Of a stretch of DNA of 64,000 nt, positions 11,328 through 19,080 are shown in pieces. Every line of letters begins with the position of its first letter. Position 1 is the first letter of the stretch. Both the position numbers and the translations under genes were made by a program. The stretch comes from Moorella humiferrea (GTDB lineage: Bacteria; Bacillota; DSM-521; Neomoorellales; Neomoorellaceae), in assembly GCF_039233145.1 (NCBI RefSeq), contig NZ_CP136419.1, positions 2,144,001 through 2,208,000 of the forward strand. Reading direction: 5' to 3'. A model generated the notes under the pieces. The model was given only the letters and a program-made list of their open reading frames with translations, had not been told where the DNA came from and ran no database searches.

Positions 11328-12551
11328 CTACCAATCCAGCAGGCGCTTTTCTCCTTCCAGGGCGCGGATGTCTGTCACGTCCTGGGTGACCTCCACCACG
11401 CCCCGGTAGCGGCCCTCAGCGTCGCGCACGGCGAAATAACGAATATGAATGAAGCGGCCGTTCATGGTTAGCCAGAATTCAGCCTCACTCCTGGTACCGT
11501 CGCGGAATTCAGCCAGAATCTTCTCCACCACATGAACGCTGGCCGGGGGGTGGCAGTTCTGCACTTTACGGCCGATGATAGCCGGGCTGCGGGTAAAAAT
11601 GCGGTGCTTACCGGCGGAATAATAGCGCATGACGTCATTTTCATCGACAAAAGTTACGTCAACGGGTAAATGGGTGAGGAGGAGGTTCACCTGTTCGGGA
11701 GTAAGCCTGCCCGTGGCCAATTCCAACTCCTCCGTCCCGGTCTCTCTTTTTTGTCCCCCGGCGCTCTGCTCCCCTTCTCCCTGGGGGTTCCATACATTCC
11801 CGGGAGTAACTAGGGTATAACCTATTTCCTCTTCACCCCGGCGTACCTCCACCCAGTCGGAGGGTGTAAGTTTTTCCAGGGCCATGGGGAAGAGGATGCT
11901 TTCTTCCTTATTAATCATTTCCCCTATAGCCGTGAGCAGTTCGTTTCCCTGGTTGATAACAGTAGCCAGATCATCTTCATCCACGGCACGGGTTACCTTT
12001 TTCAACATAGCCCGGATATCGTCGTGGAGCTGCCACATGACCTTGGGCGGGCCGTATACTCCCCGCCGTTCCAGCAGCGGAAACAGCTGGTGCTCCTTGC
12101 GGAGGTAATGTTTGTCGATTTCCGCCAGGCGGGTCAGCTCTTTTTTGATTTCTTCCTTCTGCTGTCGAAAAACTTCCCGGCCTTCCTTATCTGCCGCCTT
12201 AATTTCCCCCAGGAGCTTCTTCAGGGCCTCCACCACGCCGCGTATGGCTTCGTTCTCCAGGCGGAAGGTGTGGACGGGGTGGCCGGGTGGGGTGGGTTCA
12301 ACCTGCTGTTCGGCCAGGGATTCTTTAAACAGGGCGACGTGAACATCGCATAAGCGCTTGATCTCCTCTTCCGGCATGCCCTCGGCAATAAGCCGGCTTT
12401 CCATGGCCGCGATTTCACCCGGGCTGACGTTACGAATCAGCCTAGCAAAGCGTTGTTTCAGCTCTTCCAGGTCCTTACCGGCATGTAAATCCCGGATAAT
12501 CCCCTTTAAAATTTCCTGGCGCTCTTCCCGGGCATCCAGCAGTTCACTCAC
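11328..12551 (-). CDS. DUF438 / hemerythrin-like / PAS domain protein
   Basis: This 407-residue cytoplasmic protein has three parts. Residues 1-80 match DUF438 (SELLDAREERQEILKGIIRDLHAG). Residues 110-260 are a hemerythrin-like four-helix bundle with likely di-iron ligands in HVALF, EIDKHYLRKEHQLFPLLE, WQLHDDIR and NKEESILFP. Residues 310-400 are a PAS domain ending GRYRGVVEVTQDVTDIR. Such proteins are thought to sense oxygen, NO or redox state. The start is GTG 12549-12551, chosen because GGAGAA lies 8 bases upstream and the family begins SELL; ATG 12557 and TTG 12626 are also open. It is divergent from a cupin gene. Confidence 0.85.
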   Translation of the reverse strand: MSELLDAREERQEILKGIIRDLHAGKDLEELKQRFARLIRNVSPGEIAAMESRLIAEGMPEEEIKRLCDVHVALFKESLAEQQVEPTPPGHPVHTFRLENEAIRGVVEALKKLLGEIKAADKEGREVFRQQKEEIKKELTRLAEIDKHYLRKEHQLFPLLERRGVYGPPKVMWQLHDDIRAMLKKVTRAVDEDDLATVINQGNELLTAIGEMINKEESILFPMALEKLTPSDWVEVRRGEEEIGYTLVTPGNVWNPQGEGEQSAGGQKRETGTEELELATGRLTPEQVNLLLTHLPVDVTFVDENDVMRYYSAGKHRIFTRSPAIIGRKVQNCHPPASVHVVEKILAEFRDGTRSEAEFWLTMNGRFIHIRYFAVRDAEGRYRGVVEVTQDVTDIRALEGEKRLLDW

Positions 12552-12707
12552 GACCATTTCTCCTTTTCGCTTATTTACTAAAATGTTTCCCTGGCCAAAG
12601 TCCGGGTTATGCATCTTTGCACTCAAAAAAACCTCTTTACTTGCACGCCAGGGCCGGCGCCGGGCACTGTTCGCACTATTTTGTTATTTTATTCCTTCCT
12701 TCCCGGT

Positions 12708-12715
12708 GGTATAAT
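12708..12715 (+). promoter_or_regulatory. Extended -10 promoter element of the cupin gene
   Basis: TGGTATAAT (TATAAT at 12710-12715) lies about 40 bp upstream of the cupin start. No good -35 box is seen 17 bp upstream, consistent with an extended -10 type promoter. Confidence 0.5.
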
Positions 12716-12755
12716 AAACCAGTAAAAATCTCACAACAAAGTAGAGGTGAAGGAA

Positions 12756-13103
12756 ATGGAGTCGGATAAGAAACAGGCTGACAGCAGGCCCCTTGAAGCC
12801 CGGGCGGCCGTTTTAAGCGAGCTGGTCGGTTATCAGGAGGGCTCTATCGTCAGCCGGACGATTATTGATAAAAAGACAGGTACGGTAACCCTCTTCGCCT
12901 TCGCTGCCGGCCAGGGCCTGAGCGAGCACACGGCGCCCTACGACGCCCTGGTGCACGTACTGGACGGGGAAGTGGAAATTACCATTGCCGGCAAGCCTCT
13001 CCATGTAAAAACGGGGGAGGCCGTAATCATGCCCGCCAACCAGCCCCACGCCCTGCGGGCGCTAACAAATTTCAAGATGGTCCTGACCATGATCCGGTCC
13101 TGA
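12756..13103 (+). CDS. Small cupin-domain protein
   Basis: This 115-residue single-domain cupin shows the two conserved motifs of the family: GLSEHTAPYDALVHVLDGEVEITI near residues 53-76 and GEAVIMPANQPHALRA near 87-102. One to three His plus a Glu could bind a metal, although motif 1 has only one His. Members are often sensors or small isomerase-like enzymes; substrate is unknown. The start ATG 12756 follows GAGGTGAAGG, and the upstream GTG at 12747 lies in that site. It is divergent from the DUF438 gene and is followed by a perfect inverted repeat. Confidence 0.85.
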   Translation: MESDKKQADSRPLEARAAVLSELVGYQEGSIVSRTIIDKKTGTVTLFAFAAGQGLSEHTAPYDALVHVLDGEVEITIAGKPLHVKTGEAVIMPANQPHALRALTNFKMVLTMIRS

Positions 13104-13122
13104 GAGAACCATGTAAAAAATT

Positions 13123-13155
13123 CCGCCATAATGACCCCCAGGGTCATTATGGCGG
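13123..13155 (+). repeat. Perfect 15-bp inverted repeat between cupin and mntA
   Basis: The arms 13123-13137 and 13141-13155 are exact complements around a CCA loop. There is no T-run on the plus strand, but on the minus strand the hairpin is followed by AATTTTTTAC. The right arm covers the -35 position of the next promoter, so the repeat could be a terminator for the cupin gene or an operator for the toxin-antitoxin pair. Confidence 0.7.
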
Positions 13156-13160
13156 CTCGC

Positions 13161-13171
13161 TGTGGTATAAT
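13161..13171 (+). promoter_or_regulatory. Extended -10 element of the mntA-hepT operon
   Basis: TGTGGTATAAT with TATAAT at 13166-13171 lies 39 bp upstream of the nucleotidyltransferase start. The upstream inverted repeat overlaps the -35 zone. Confidence 0.55.
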
Positions 13172-13209
13172 CCTCATATACCTTACTATCTATGCGGGTC
13201 GGAGTAAAG

Positions 13210-13632
13210 ATGCAGGAGAAAAAATTTTTATCAACGCTTAAACCTATATTTGCCTCTTTACCGGATGTCGTTGCCGTATATTTATTTGGCTCATATTTAA
13301 ACGAGCCTGAGCGGGCGCGGGATGTGGACCTGGCAATTCTTCTCAAAACAACGGAAAGTAGGATAACATACTACTATATGCATCTTTATTCAAAGCTGGG
13401 AGAAATTTTTTCGCCTCTTGAAGTGGATCTGCTCTTTTTAAATTGCGCGCCCGTGCCTATAGCTTTTGAAGTGATTAATACCGGCGAGGTTATTTATTGT
13501 ACTGATGAGGAGCGCCGGACAGACTTTGAATACGTTATTTCCGGTTTATATCTTGATTATAATTACCATCTACACCAGGGCAGGCGGGAATTATATGAAG
13601 CAATAAGGGAGGCTTCATCCCTTGTTCAATGA
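13210..13632 (+). CDS. MntA-like nucleotidyltransferase antitoxin
   Basis: This 140-residue minimal nucleotidyltransferase has the family signature YLFGSYLNEPERARDVDLAI near residues 24-43: the Gly-Ser turn and the two metal-binding Asp of DVD. A third acidic residue lies in LEVDLLFL near residue 72. MntA proteins neutralise their HepT partner by transferring AMP groups to it. The start ATG 13210 has GGAG five bases upstream; an ATG at 13192 has no site. The gene overlaps the HEPN gene by 11 bp, the standard arrangement of this module. Confidence 0.85.
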   Translation: MQEKKFLSTLKPIFASLPDVVAVYLFGSYLNEPERARDVDLAILLKTTESRITYYYMHLYSKLGEIFSPLEVDLLFLNCAPVPIAFEVINTGEVIYCTDEERRTDFEYVISGLYLDYNYHLHQGRRELYEAIREASSLVQ

Positions 13633-14053
13633 GGAACTAATAGCCGCAAGGCTGGATATTATTCAAAGCGCTATAAGAAGGTTGCAGCTCCTGGCACGCA
13701 TGCCACGGGAACAATTCCTGCAAGACGAAGATGCTGTGGATATTGCTGAAAACAGGTTGCGCCGGGCCCTGGAAGCATTGTTTGACCTGGGCCGCCACCT
13801 GGTGGTAAAATCAGGCCTTGGCGTCCCCCAGGACTATCGGGCGATAATCGAAAAGCTGAAGGACGGTCAAATACTACCCGCAGATTTTGCCACCCAGATT
13901 ATGGGCATGGCCGGTTACCGCAATCGTCTTGTCCATGAATATAACAAGGTGACACCGGAAGAACTATATGAAATCCTGCAAAACCGCCTGGGGGACTTTA
14001 CGCTGTTCTGTCAACATATTGTGAATTACCTAGAGAGGCAATTCCCAAGATAA
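13622..14053 (+). CDS. HepT-like HEPN ribonuclease toxin
   Basis: This 143-residue, all-helical HEPN (DUF86/HepT) protein carries the catalytic R-x4-H motif in GYRNRLVHEYNKV near residues 99-111, with the following Tyr that MntA AMPylates in known systems. The TTG start at 13622 lies inside the end of the mntA-like gene. HepT is an RNase toxin held in check by MntA. The last 28 bp run into the 3' end of the convergent amidohydrolase gene. Confidence 0.85.
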   Translation: MFNEELIAARLDIIQSAIRRLQLLARMPREQFLQDEDAVDIAENRLRRALEALFDLGRHLVVKSGLGVPQDYRAIIEKLKDGQILPADFATQIMGMAGYRNRLVHEYNKVTPEELYEILQNRLGDFTLFCQHIVNYLERQFPR

Positions 14054-15159
14054 AATTCCCGGTTGGCGCGGGCAAAAAGGTCCAAAACCTCCTCGAAATC
14101 CAGATGATGCCCGCCTTTCAAGGGGGCAACCGCAGCAGCCGCTTCCCGGGGATCGGGGTGATCCACGGGGGCGTCGGAACCGGCCAACAGGCGAATACCT
14201 TTGTCCCTCATGAGCCCCCAGGCATAGGCTGTTTGCATCCGCTCCGGGCCCAGTCTGCGCACGGCCCAGGACATTTCCCGGGAAAAGACGGGCTGTATAC
14301 AGACGGGAATTTTCAATTCGGCCAGGGCCTCCAACTGATCCTCCCGGGCATACTGAACGTGTTCCAGGCGATCCAGGGGATGGCGGCTCTGCCGGACAAC
14401 GCGCAGGAATTGATCCACGGCCCTGTCTCCAATGGCGTGGGCGGCTATAGGTTTGCCTTTACGATGTACCCTTTCAACGAGGGAAAGGAGGCCGGCATCA
14501 CTGTGGTTAAGCAGGCCGTAATTACCGGGATCGTCGGCGTATTCCTCCGTCAGGGCGGCGGTCCGGGCTCCCAGGCCCCCGTCCAGGAATACCTTGAACC
14601 CCAAAGCGTCATCAAGAAGTCCCAAATCTACCGTATAGAAATCCACTTTAACGCCTTCATCAAGGCCTTCAAAGAAGGGCAGCTTCTGCCGATCCATTCC
14701 CATGTCGATGACTTGAACAAATCCCAGCTTTTTCAACTCCCTTAAACCCTGGGAAAGAACGTCCCGCGGTTCCAGATTTAGCCTGGCCACCAAGGTCTTA
14801 AGAAGGTTAAAAACTTTAGCTTCGTAAAAGAGCCCGTTCTCCGCAAAGAATCCCAGCCTCTGCATAGCGGCCGTGTTGGCGGCAACCACATGCAGGCAGG
14901 TCCGGACTATTACAACCGGCGTCGTTCCAAAGGCACGGTCCAGGAAGGCCCTTTCAGGAATTATTTTTTCGACCAGGCTTTCCTGGTTGAAACGCACCCC
15001 TACAGCCCATCCGTTAATCAGGCATGACTTCAGGGTTTCCACAAGCTCTTCAAGGTTTGCACATTTTTCCAGGCTGGCGAAGCGATTAAAAAGGGAAAAC
15101 TCCCATACATGGCAGTGGGCGTCCACATATCCCTGGCGACGGATCGTTTCCTGATGCAT
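14026..15159 (-). CDS. Amidohydrolase, YtcJ-like
   Basis: This 377-residue metal-dependent TIM-barrel hydrolase has the first metal site in YVDAHCHVWEFS near residues 11-22, a Lys candidate in ALGFKVFLDGGLGARTA near 190, His ligands in AAHAIGDRAVDQFL and RLEHVQYA, and the catalytic Asp in LLAGSDAPVDHPDP near 335. This order matches the YtcJ-like branch of amidohydrolases. The substrate is unknown. The start ATG 15157-15159 has a GGGGGGAT site. Its 3' end overlaps the convergent hepT-like gene by 28 bp. Confidence 0.85.
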   Translation of the reverse strand: MHQETIRRQGYVDAHCHVWEFSLFNRFASLEKCANLEELVETLKSCLINGWAVGVRFNQESLVEKIIPERAFLDRAFGTTPVVIVRTCLHVVAANTAAMQRLGFFAENGLFYEAKVFNLLKTLVARLNLEPRDVLSQGLRELKKLGFVQVIDMGMDRQKLPFFEGLDEGVKVDFYTVDLGLLDDALGFKVFLDGGLGARTAALTEEYADDPGNYGLLNHSDAGLLSLVERVHRKGKPIAAHAIGDRAVDQFLRVVRQSRHPLDRLEHVQYAREDQLEALAELKIPVCIQPVFSREMSWAVRRLGPERMQTAYAWGLMRDKGIRLLAGSDAPVDHPDPREAAAAVAPLKGGHHLDFEEVLDLFARANREFYLGNCLSR

Positions 15160-15336
15160 GTTTATCCCCCCACCCTAAGCTTAAACTCAATGCTCCGTTT
15201 GTTCAAGGGGCAAACTTTTACTGACCATTCATGGCCTCTAAAACTTTGTCCCGCGCATCTGGACCGACAGGGCAACGCTGGTACCATCCCGACCGGAAGG
15301 TTTTTCGCAAAGTCTCTCCCGGCTCCAAAAATATGG

Positions 15337-15342
15337 TATAAT
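15337..15342 (+). promoter_or_regulatory. -10 element upstream of the DUF5714 gene
   Basis: TATAAT at 15337-15342 is preceded by TGG (extended -10) and lies about 40 bp before the ATG at 15383. No convincing -35 box is seen. Confidence 0.5.
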
Positions 15343-15382
15343 ATGTTAGTACGATACAAATAGTCCCCGAGAGGTGGAACGA

Positions 15383-16264
15383 ATGATTTACAAACTGGAA
15401 TTAACCGCGGAAGAGATGCAGCAGCAGGGTTTGTTAAAGGTTGGAGAAGGAAGTGATTACAAACAAATGGACCATGGAAGTAGCTGTTGAAACCCAGCCG
15501 GAGAAGGTGTTGGTCAACACCAGGAAGCAAATACTGAAAATTGTCTAGTTTGCGGCGGGAAACTGGAATACCTTGAATTTGGCAAGGAATTTACGTGCAT
15601 GCAATGCGGCGCAAAAGAGACGGGTTATGTTTATTGTCCGGGAGGTCATTATATCTGTAATAATTGCCACGGTGAAAATTTGTTTAACGCTATTTTAAAT
15701 TTAACACTTTCCGCAGAAGGTATTAATCCTTTGTCCATAGCCGAAGAAATTATTAAACATGTTCCTCTTCCCATGTTAGGATGCGAGCATGCCTGGATTG
15801 CTGCCGGAGCCCTTTTGTCCGCCATAAGAAATCATGGAAAAATCGAAGTCACAAATGGCCAAATTAACGAAGCACTCAACCGGACCCGTAGGCAAGCCAT
15901 TGGTGCCTTTTGTGGCCTGACGGGCGTTTGCGGTGTAGCTCCGGCGATTGGGGCTTCCTTTAGTGTTATTCTCGGCGCCGCCTGCCCAAAGGACCAGGAA
16001 ACCGCCACCACCATGCGTGTTGTCTCACGGGTCATAGAAGCTATCGCCGACCAAACCGGCCCCTGTTGCTGTAAAAACTTCGTACGGACAGCATTAACTC
16101 TGAGTTGCCAGTTAGCTAAAGAGTATCTAGGGATTGAGTTGGCGCATACCGAAAAAATAGTATGCCAGGATAGTCACCGTCATCCCCACGGTTGTAGAAA
16201 AAACAAATGCAACTACTACCTTATAGAGCAGGAAAGTCCCATCAACTCAAATAGCCCGATTTGA
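15383..16264 (+). CDS. DUF5714 protein read through UGA, probable selenoprotein
   Basis: The first ATG with a good site (GAGAGGTGG, five bases away) is 15383. Its frame meets TGA at 15488-15490 after 35 codons and continues in the same frame without another stop to 16264, giving 293 residues if UGA is read as selenocysteine (GSSC-U-NP, residue 36). Stopping at the TGA, or starting at the internal ATG 15599, would lose the first zinc-ribbon Cys pair (CLVCG, residues 54-58). Further Cys follow at CMQC, at CPGGH with CNNC, at CCCKNF, and near the C-terminus (GCRKNKC). This pattern and the central helical part match DUF5714, whose function is unknown. The SECIS-like hairpin after the TGA supports recoding; a nonsense mutation is the alternative. 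Confidence 0.8.
15488..15521 (+). promoter_or_regulatory. In-frame UGA plus bacterial SECIS-like hairpin
   Basis: TGA 15488-15490 is followed by 15 bases and then a hairpin: GGTGTT (15506-15511), loop GGTC (15512-15515), AACACC (15516-15521). The six base pairs are perfect. The apical loop begins 21 bases after the TGA. The E. coli fdhF SECIS also presents a GGUC loop about 18 bases after its UGA and is bound there by SelB, so position and loop agree with the bacterial SECIS model. Confidence 0.75.
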
Positions 16265-16306
16265 GTTTAAGATAACGTTATGTTAAGTTGCATATTTAAT
16301 CGGATA

Positions 16307-16335
16307 TTGACTCACCCTCCCGCGTCTGTTAATGT
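16307..16335 (+). promoter_or_regulatory. Promoter of the queT-queF operon
   Basis: TTGACT (16307-16312), a 17-bp spacer and TAATGT (16330-16335) lie just upstream of the preQ1 riboswitch. The -35 box is close to consensus, the -10 box only fair. Confidence 0.55.
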
Positions 16336-16352
16336 ATGAATAGCCCATCAGG

Positions 16353-16390
16353 CTGGCGGTCGCAGTCACCCGCCTGAACAAAACAAGGAG
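16353..16390 (+). promoter_or_regulatory. preQ1-I riboswitch controlling queT
   Basis: The leader has stem 1 GGCGG (16355-16359), loop TCGCAGTCAC, closing arm CCGCC (16370-16374), then TGAACAAAAC and AAGG. This nearly copies the known Thermoanaerobacter preQ1-I aptamer. The 3' arm of the pseudoknot contains AAGGAG (16385-16390), the only Shine-Dalgarno sequence for the following gene. Binding of preQ1 should therefore hide the ribosome site and lower translation. Confidence 0.92.
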
Positions 16391-16398
16391 TGATTTTC

Positions 16399-17079
16399 TT
16401 GCGTTACAAACTTTTTCCCTTCGTGATGGTTGCCTTCGTGGTGGTCTTGCTCCTCTCCAACACGGTAGCCGTCAAGGTAGCAAAAGTTGGACCCTTCTTT
16501 TTCGACGGCGCCGTAATTTTATTTCCCGTCTCTTATATCTTCGGTGATATTTTAACTGAAGTTTACGGCTACAAACGCAGCCGGGTAGTAGTATGGACGG
16601 GTTTTATAGCCTGTCTGTTTATGTCCTTTGTCTATTGGCTGGTAGGGATACTTCCTCCCGCCCTTCCCTGGGGAGGCCAGGAAGCTTATCAACGGATCCT
16701 GGGGCAAACACCCAGGATAGTCATGGCCAGCCTGGCAGCCTATTTTTGCGGTGAATTTATCAACTCCTATATCCTGGCAAAACTAAAAATTTTGACCCGG
16801 GGCCGGTGGCTGTGGACCAGGACGATCGGCTCCACCATAGCCGGCCAGCTGGTGGATACCGTCCTGTTTATCACCATCGCTTTTGCGGGCATTATGCCGG
16901 AAACCGCGCTCCTGCGCCTGATAATGACCAATTATCTCTTCAAGACCACCTACGAGGTCCTGGCAACACCCCTGACCTACGCTGTTACTGCCTGGCTTAA
17001 AAGGGTGGAAAACGAGGATTACTATGATTTTAAAACCAACTTTAATCCCTTTATGGTAACTATGGAGGATTTAAGATGA
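16399..17079 (+). CDS. queT: Queuosine precursor transporter (VUT/YhhQ family)
   Basis: This integral membrane protein of 226 residues has about six hydrophobic segments and family motifs LLLSNTVAVKVAKVG, SYIFGDILTEVYGYKRSR near residues 45-62, and GSTIAGQLVDTVLFITIAF near 150. YhhQ-family proteins import queuosine precursors (preQ0/preQ1 or queuine). The preQ1 riboswitch directly in front and queF behind it support this role. The start is TTG 16399-16401, eight bases after AAGGAG; a GTG at 16390 lies in that site. It overlaps queF by 4 bp (ATGA-type). The symbol is tentative; yhhQ is the older name. Confidence 0.9.
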   Translation: MRYKLFPFVMVAFVVVLLLSNTVAVKVAKVGPFFFDGAVILFPVSYIFGDILTEVYGYKRSRVVVWTGFIACLFMSFVYWLVGILPPALPWGGQEAYQRILGQTPRIVMASLAAYFCGEFINSYILAKLKILTRGRWLWTRTIGSTIAGQLVDTVLFITIAFAGIMPETALLRLIMTNYLFKTTYEVLATPLTYAVTAWLKRVENEDYYDFKTNFNPFMVTMEDLR

Positions 17080-17456
17080 TGGAGTTTGAAGCATTAGGAA
17101 AGGACGTCCGCGAGCCGCGTAAAAAGTTGGAAGTATTTCCTAAGCCGGCAAACGTGAAAACCGTCATACTCGAATCCGACGAAGTAACGAGCCTTTGCCC
17201 GGTAACGGGGCAGCCGGATTGGGAAACGGTAATCGTGGAATACGCCCCCGACAAATACTGTATTGAATCTAAAAGTTTCAAGCTTTATTTGTGGAGCTTC
17301 CGGGAGGAAGGCGTCTTTTGTGAAGCCCTGGCCGATACCATTGCCAGGGACATTTACCGGGCTTGCTCGCCCCACTGGTGCAAAGTAACTGTAATCCAGA
17401 AGCCGCGTGGCGGGATAAAAATAACTGCTTCTGCCTTTTACGGCGAGGGCAATTAA
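17076..17456 (+). CDS. queF: preQ0 reductase QueF
   Basis: QueF reduces 7-cyano-7-deazaguanine (preQ0) to preQ1 with NADPH in queuosine biosynthesis. This is the short, unimodular type (126 residues) of the T-fold family. The catalytic Cys is in TSLCPVTGQPDW near residues 38-49, and the QueF motif ESKSFKLYLWSFREE lies near 63-77. Asp in the GQPDW segment is the usual proton donor. It overlaps queT and shares its riboswitch-controlled transcript, so preQ1, the product of QueF, should repress its own formation and uptake. Other que genes are not in the window. Confidence 0.95.
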   Translation: MMEFEALGKDVREPRKKLEVFPKPANVKTVILESDEVTSLCPVTGQPDWETVIVEYAPDKYCIESKSFKLYLWSFREEGVFCEALADTIARDIYRACSPHWCKVTVIQKPRGGIKITASAFYGEGN

Positions 17457-17539
17457 CCCCCCTGGAAAACCCTCTGATTTCGAGCAGGCGGTTCTGTTCT
17501 TCAGGCCCGTAATTAGAGGCGCAGCCCATAAATGTAATA

Positions 17540-17573
17540 GCGACCTGGAACTAAACCAGGTCGCTTTTTATTT
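17540..17573 (+). terminator. Intrinsic terminator after queF
   Basis: GCGACCTGG (17540-17548), a 7-base loop, CCAGGTCGC (17556-17564) and TTTTTATTT form a classical intrinsic terminator. It ends the queT-queF transcript and also lies at the 3' end of the convergent subtilase gene. Confidence 0.9.
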
Positions 17574-18795
17574 AACTTGTCATGGAAGGTATCACACTTA
17601 AAGAAGTAACTGCCGGGCCTTCCCTGGCCTCATCATTAAAACGGTTCCCGCCTGCCAGGAAGGAGGCATTCACCAACCCGGACCCCTGTTCTTCGGGGGT
17701 TAAACCCGGCAGCCTGGTGGCGGTGCTGATGATGGTCTTTACTACCTGCCTGCCGGATATGTGCCCATCCCGGGACAGCACCAGGGCTGCAACCCCGGCA
17801 ACATGGGGACAGGCCATGGAGGTGCCGCTCATGGTTCGGTATTTACCGCCCGGGTAGGTGGAAAGAATATCAACGCCCGGAGCAGCTACCGTTACTTCCG
17901 GACCCCGGCTGCTGAAGCTCGCCAGGTTATTTTTCCGGTCAATAGCAGAAACTGCGATGACACCGGGGTAACGGGCTGGATACATGACGCTATTCTCTTT
18001 CCCCTCATTGCCTGCAGCCGCCACCAAGACCATGCCGGCCTGGACGCACCGGCGGACGGCTTCTTCCAGGGCCTGACTCGGCCGGGTGGTGCCGAAGCTC
18101 ATGTTGACGACCTGCATTTTATTTTGCAACGCCCAGTCCAGGCCGGCAATGATATCGGAAATATAACCGTTGCCTTGGCGGTTAAAAATCTTGACGGCAT
18201 AGATCTCCGCCCGCGGCGCCACGCCGACTACCCCGAAATTGTTATTCAGGGCCGCAATGGTCCCGGCAACATGGGTGCCGTGGCCGTTGCCGTCCCCGGC
18301 CTGCCAGCCGGGAAATTTGATATTCTTGGTACCACGAATGTTAGCTTTAAGGTCGGGGTGGCTGGCATCAATCCCCGTATCGAGGACGGCAACCTTCACC
18401 TTCTCCCCGGCCGTTTCTTCCCATACCTGCGGTGCGCCGATACGCTCCACACCCCAGGGGACGACCTGCTCTCCCTGCCGCAATCTGGCCGCCGGCATGG
18501 CTACTGTCTGGACCTGGAAATCGTCTTCAATTAAAAGGACATCCGGGTGTAAGCCCAGCTCTGCAAGGGACTGGCCCCGTTCCGGTATCCGGACTGCCAG
18601 GGCATGCACCAGGGGTAATTCGCGTACTACCCGCCCGCCCTTTTTCAGGACTGTTTCATGACAACTGCTCAAGGGCCGGTGCTTGCGGAACATGATAATT
18701 TTCCGGCTGCCGTAATTATCGCTACCCAGCCGGGACAGGGAAACGCCGGCCATCGCTACTACGCCGGCATAATAAGCCAGCAAAACAGGCCACAT
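17572..18795 (-). CDS. Subtilisin-like serine protease (S8), with membrane-anchored or secreted N-terminus
   Basis: This 407-residue subtilase has a catalytic triad in AVLDTGIDASHPDL (Asp, near residue 140), GNGHGTHVAG (His, near 171) and SGTSMACPHVAG (Ser, near 323), with the oxyanion Asn in VAAAGNEG. The N-terminal 20 residues are hydrophobic (MWPVLLAYYAGVVAMAGVSL) and could be a signal or anchor. Residues 35-100 look like an I9-type propeptide. The start ATG 18793-18795 has an AGGAGGGG site. Family S8 proteases are usually exported; the substrate is unknown. The gene is alone on its strand, convergent with queF. Confidence 0.92.
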   Translation of the reverse strand: MWPVLLAYYAGVVAMAGVSLSRLGSDNYGSRKIIMFRKHRPLSSCHETVLKKGGRVVRELPLVHALAVRIPERGQSLAELGLHPDVLLIEDDFQVQTVAMPAARLRQGEQVVPWGVERIGAPQVWEETAGEKVKVAVLDTGIDASHPDLKANIRGTKNIKFPGWQAGDGNGHGTHVAGTIAALNNNFGVVGVAPRAEIYAVKIFNRQGNGYISDIIAGLDWALQNKMQVVNMSFGTTRPSQALEEAVRRCVQAGMVLVAAAGNEGKENSVMYPARYPGVIAVSAIDRKNNLASFSSRGPEVTVAAPGVDILSTYPGGKYRTMSGTSMACPHVAGVAALVLSRDGHISGRQVVKTIISTATRLPGLTPEEQGSGLVNASFLAGGNRFNDEAREGPAVTSLSVIPSMTS

Positions 18796-18966
18796 GGTTA
18801 ACCCCTCCTATGCTCCATTCTATGTATTGCCGCTGGAAGGAGTTCAAAAAATACGACCAGGCCGGCAGAAAATATTTTCTCCTTTTCTTTTATTAACCAC
18901 CTGCCCTGGAACTGCATATGCTAGGTCTAGAAAAGGTCCCTGCAAAGGGAAAAGGAGGGTACTTGA

Positions 18967-19068
18967 ATGACACAAGAATTATTGTGGTGGTTTATCATCA
19001 TCATCCCGGTTATCATTATCATCCCCATCATCTTCCTGTTCTTCTTGTTCCCACTAAATGCCAAATAG
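18967..19068 (+). CDS. Small hydrophobic peptide, 33 residues
   Basis: ATG 18967 follows AAAGGAGGGT by six bases. The peptide is MTQELLWW followed by a run of Ile, Pro, Val, Leu and Phe (IIIIPVIIIIPIIFLFFLF) and ends PLNAK. It is a single membrane helix with a Pro in the middle and very low complexity. A similar peptide with its own strong ribosome site follows 12 bp later. I recognise no family; spore-associated or membrane-modulating peptides are possible. The strong sites and the shared terminator are the best evidence that it is real. Confidence 0.65.
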   Translation: MTQELLWWFIIIIPVIIIIPIIFLFFLFPLNAK

Positions 19069-19080
19069 GAGGAATTTTTA

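Noticed and set aside
15599-16264. DUF5714 gene starting at the internal ATG 15599
   Set aside because: No ribosome site precedes it and the first conserved Cys pair would be lost; the UGA read-through start at 15383 explains the sequence better.
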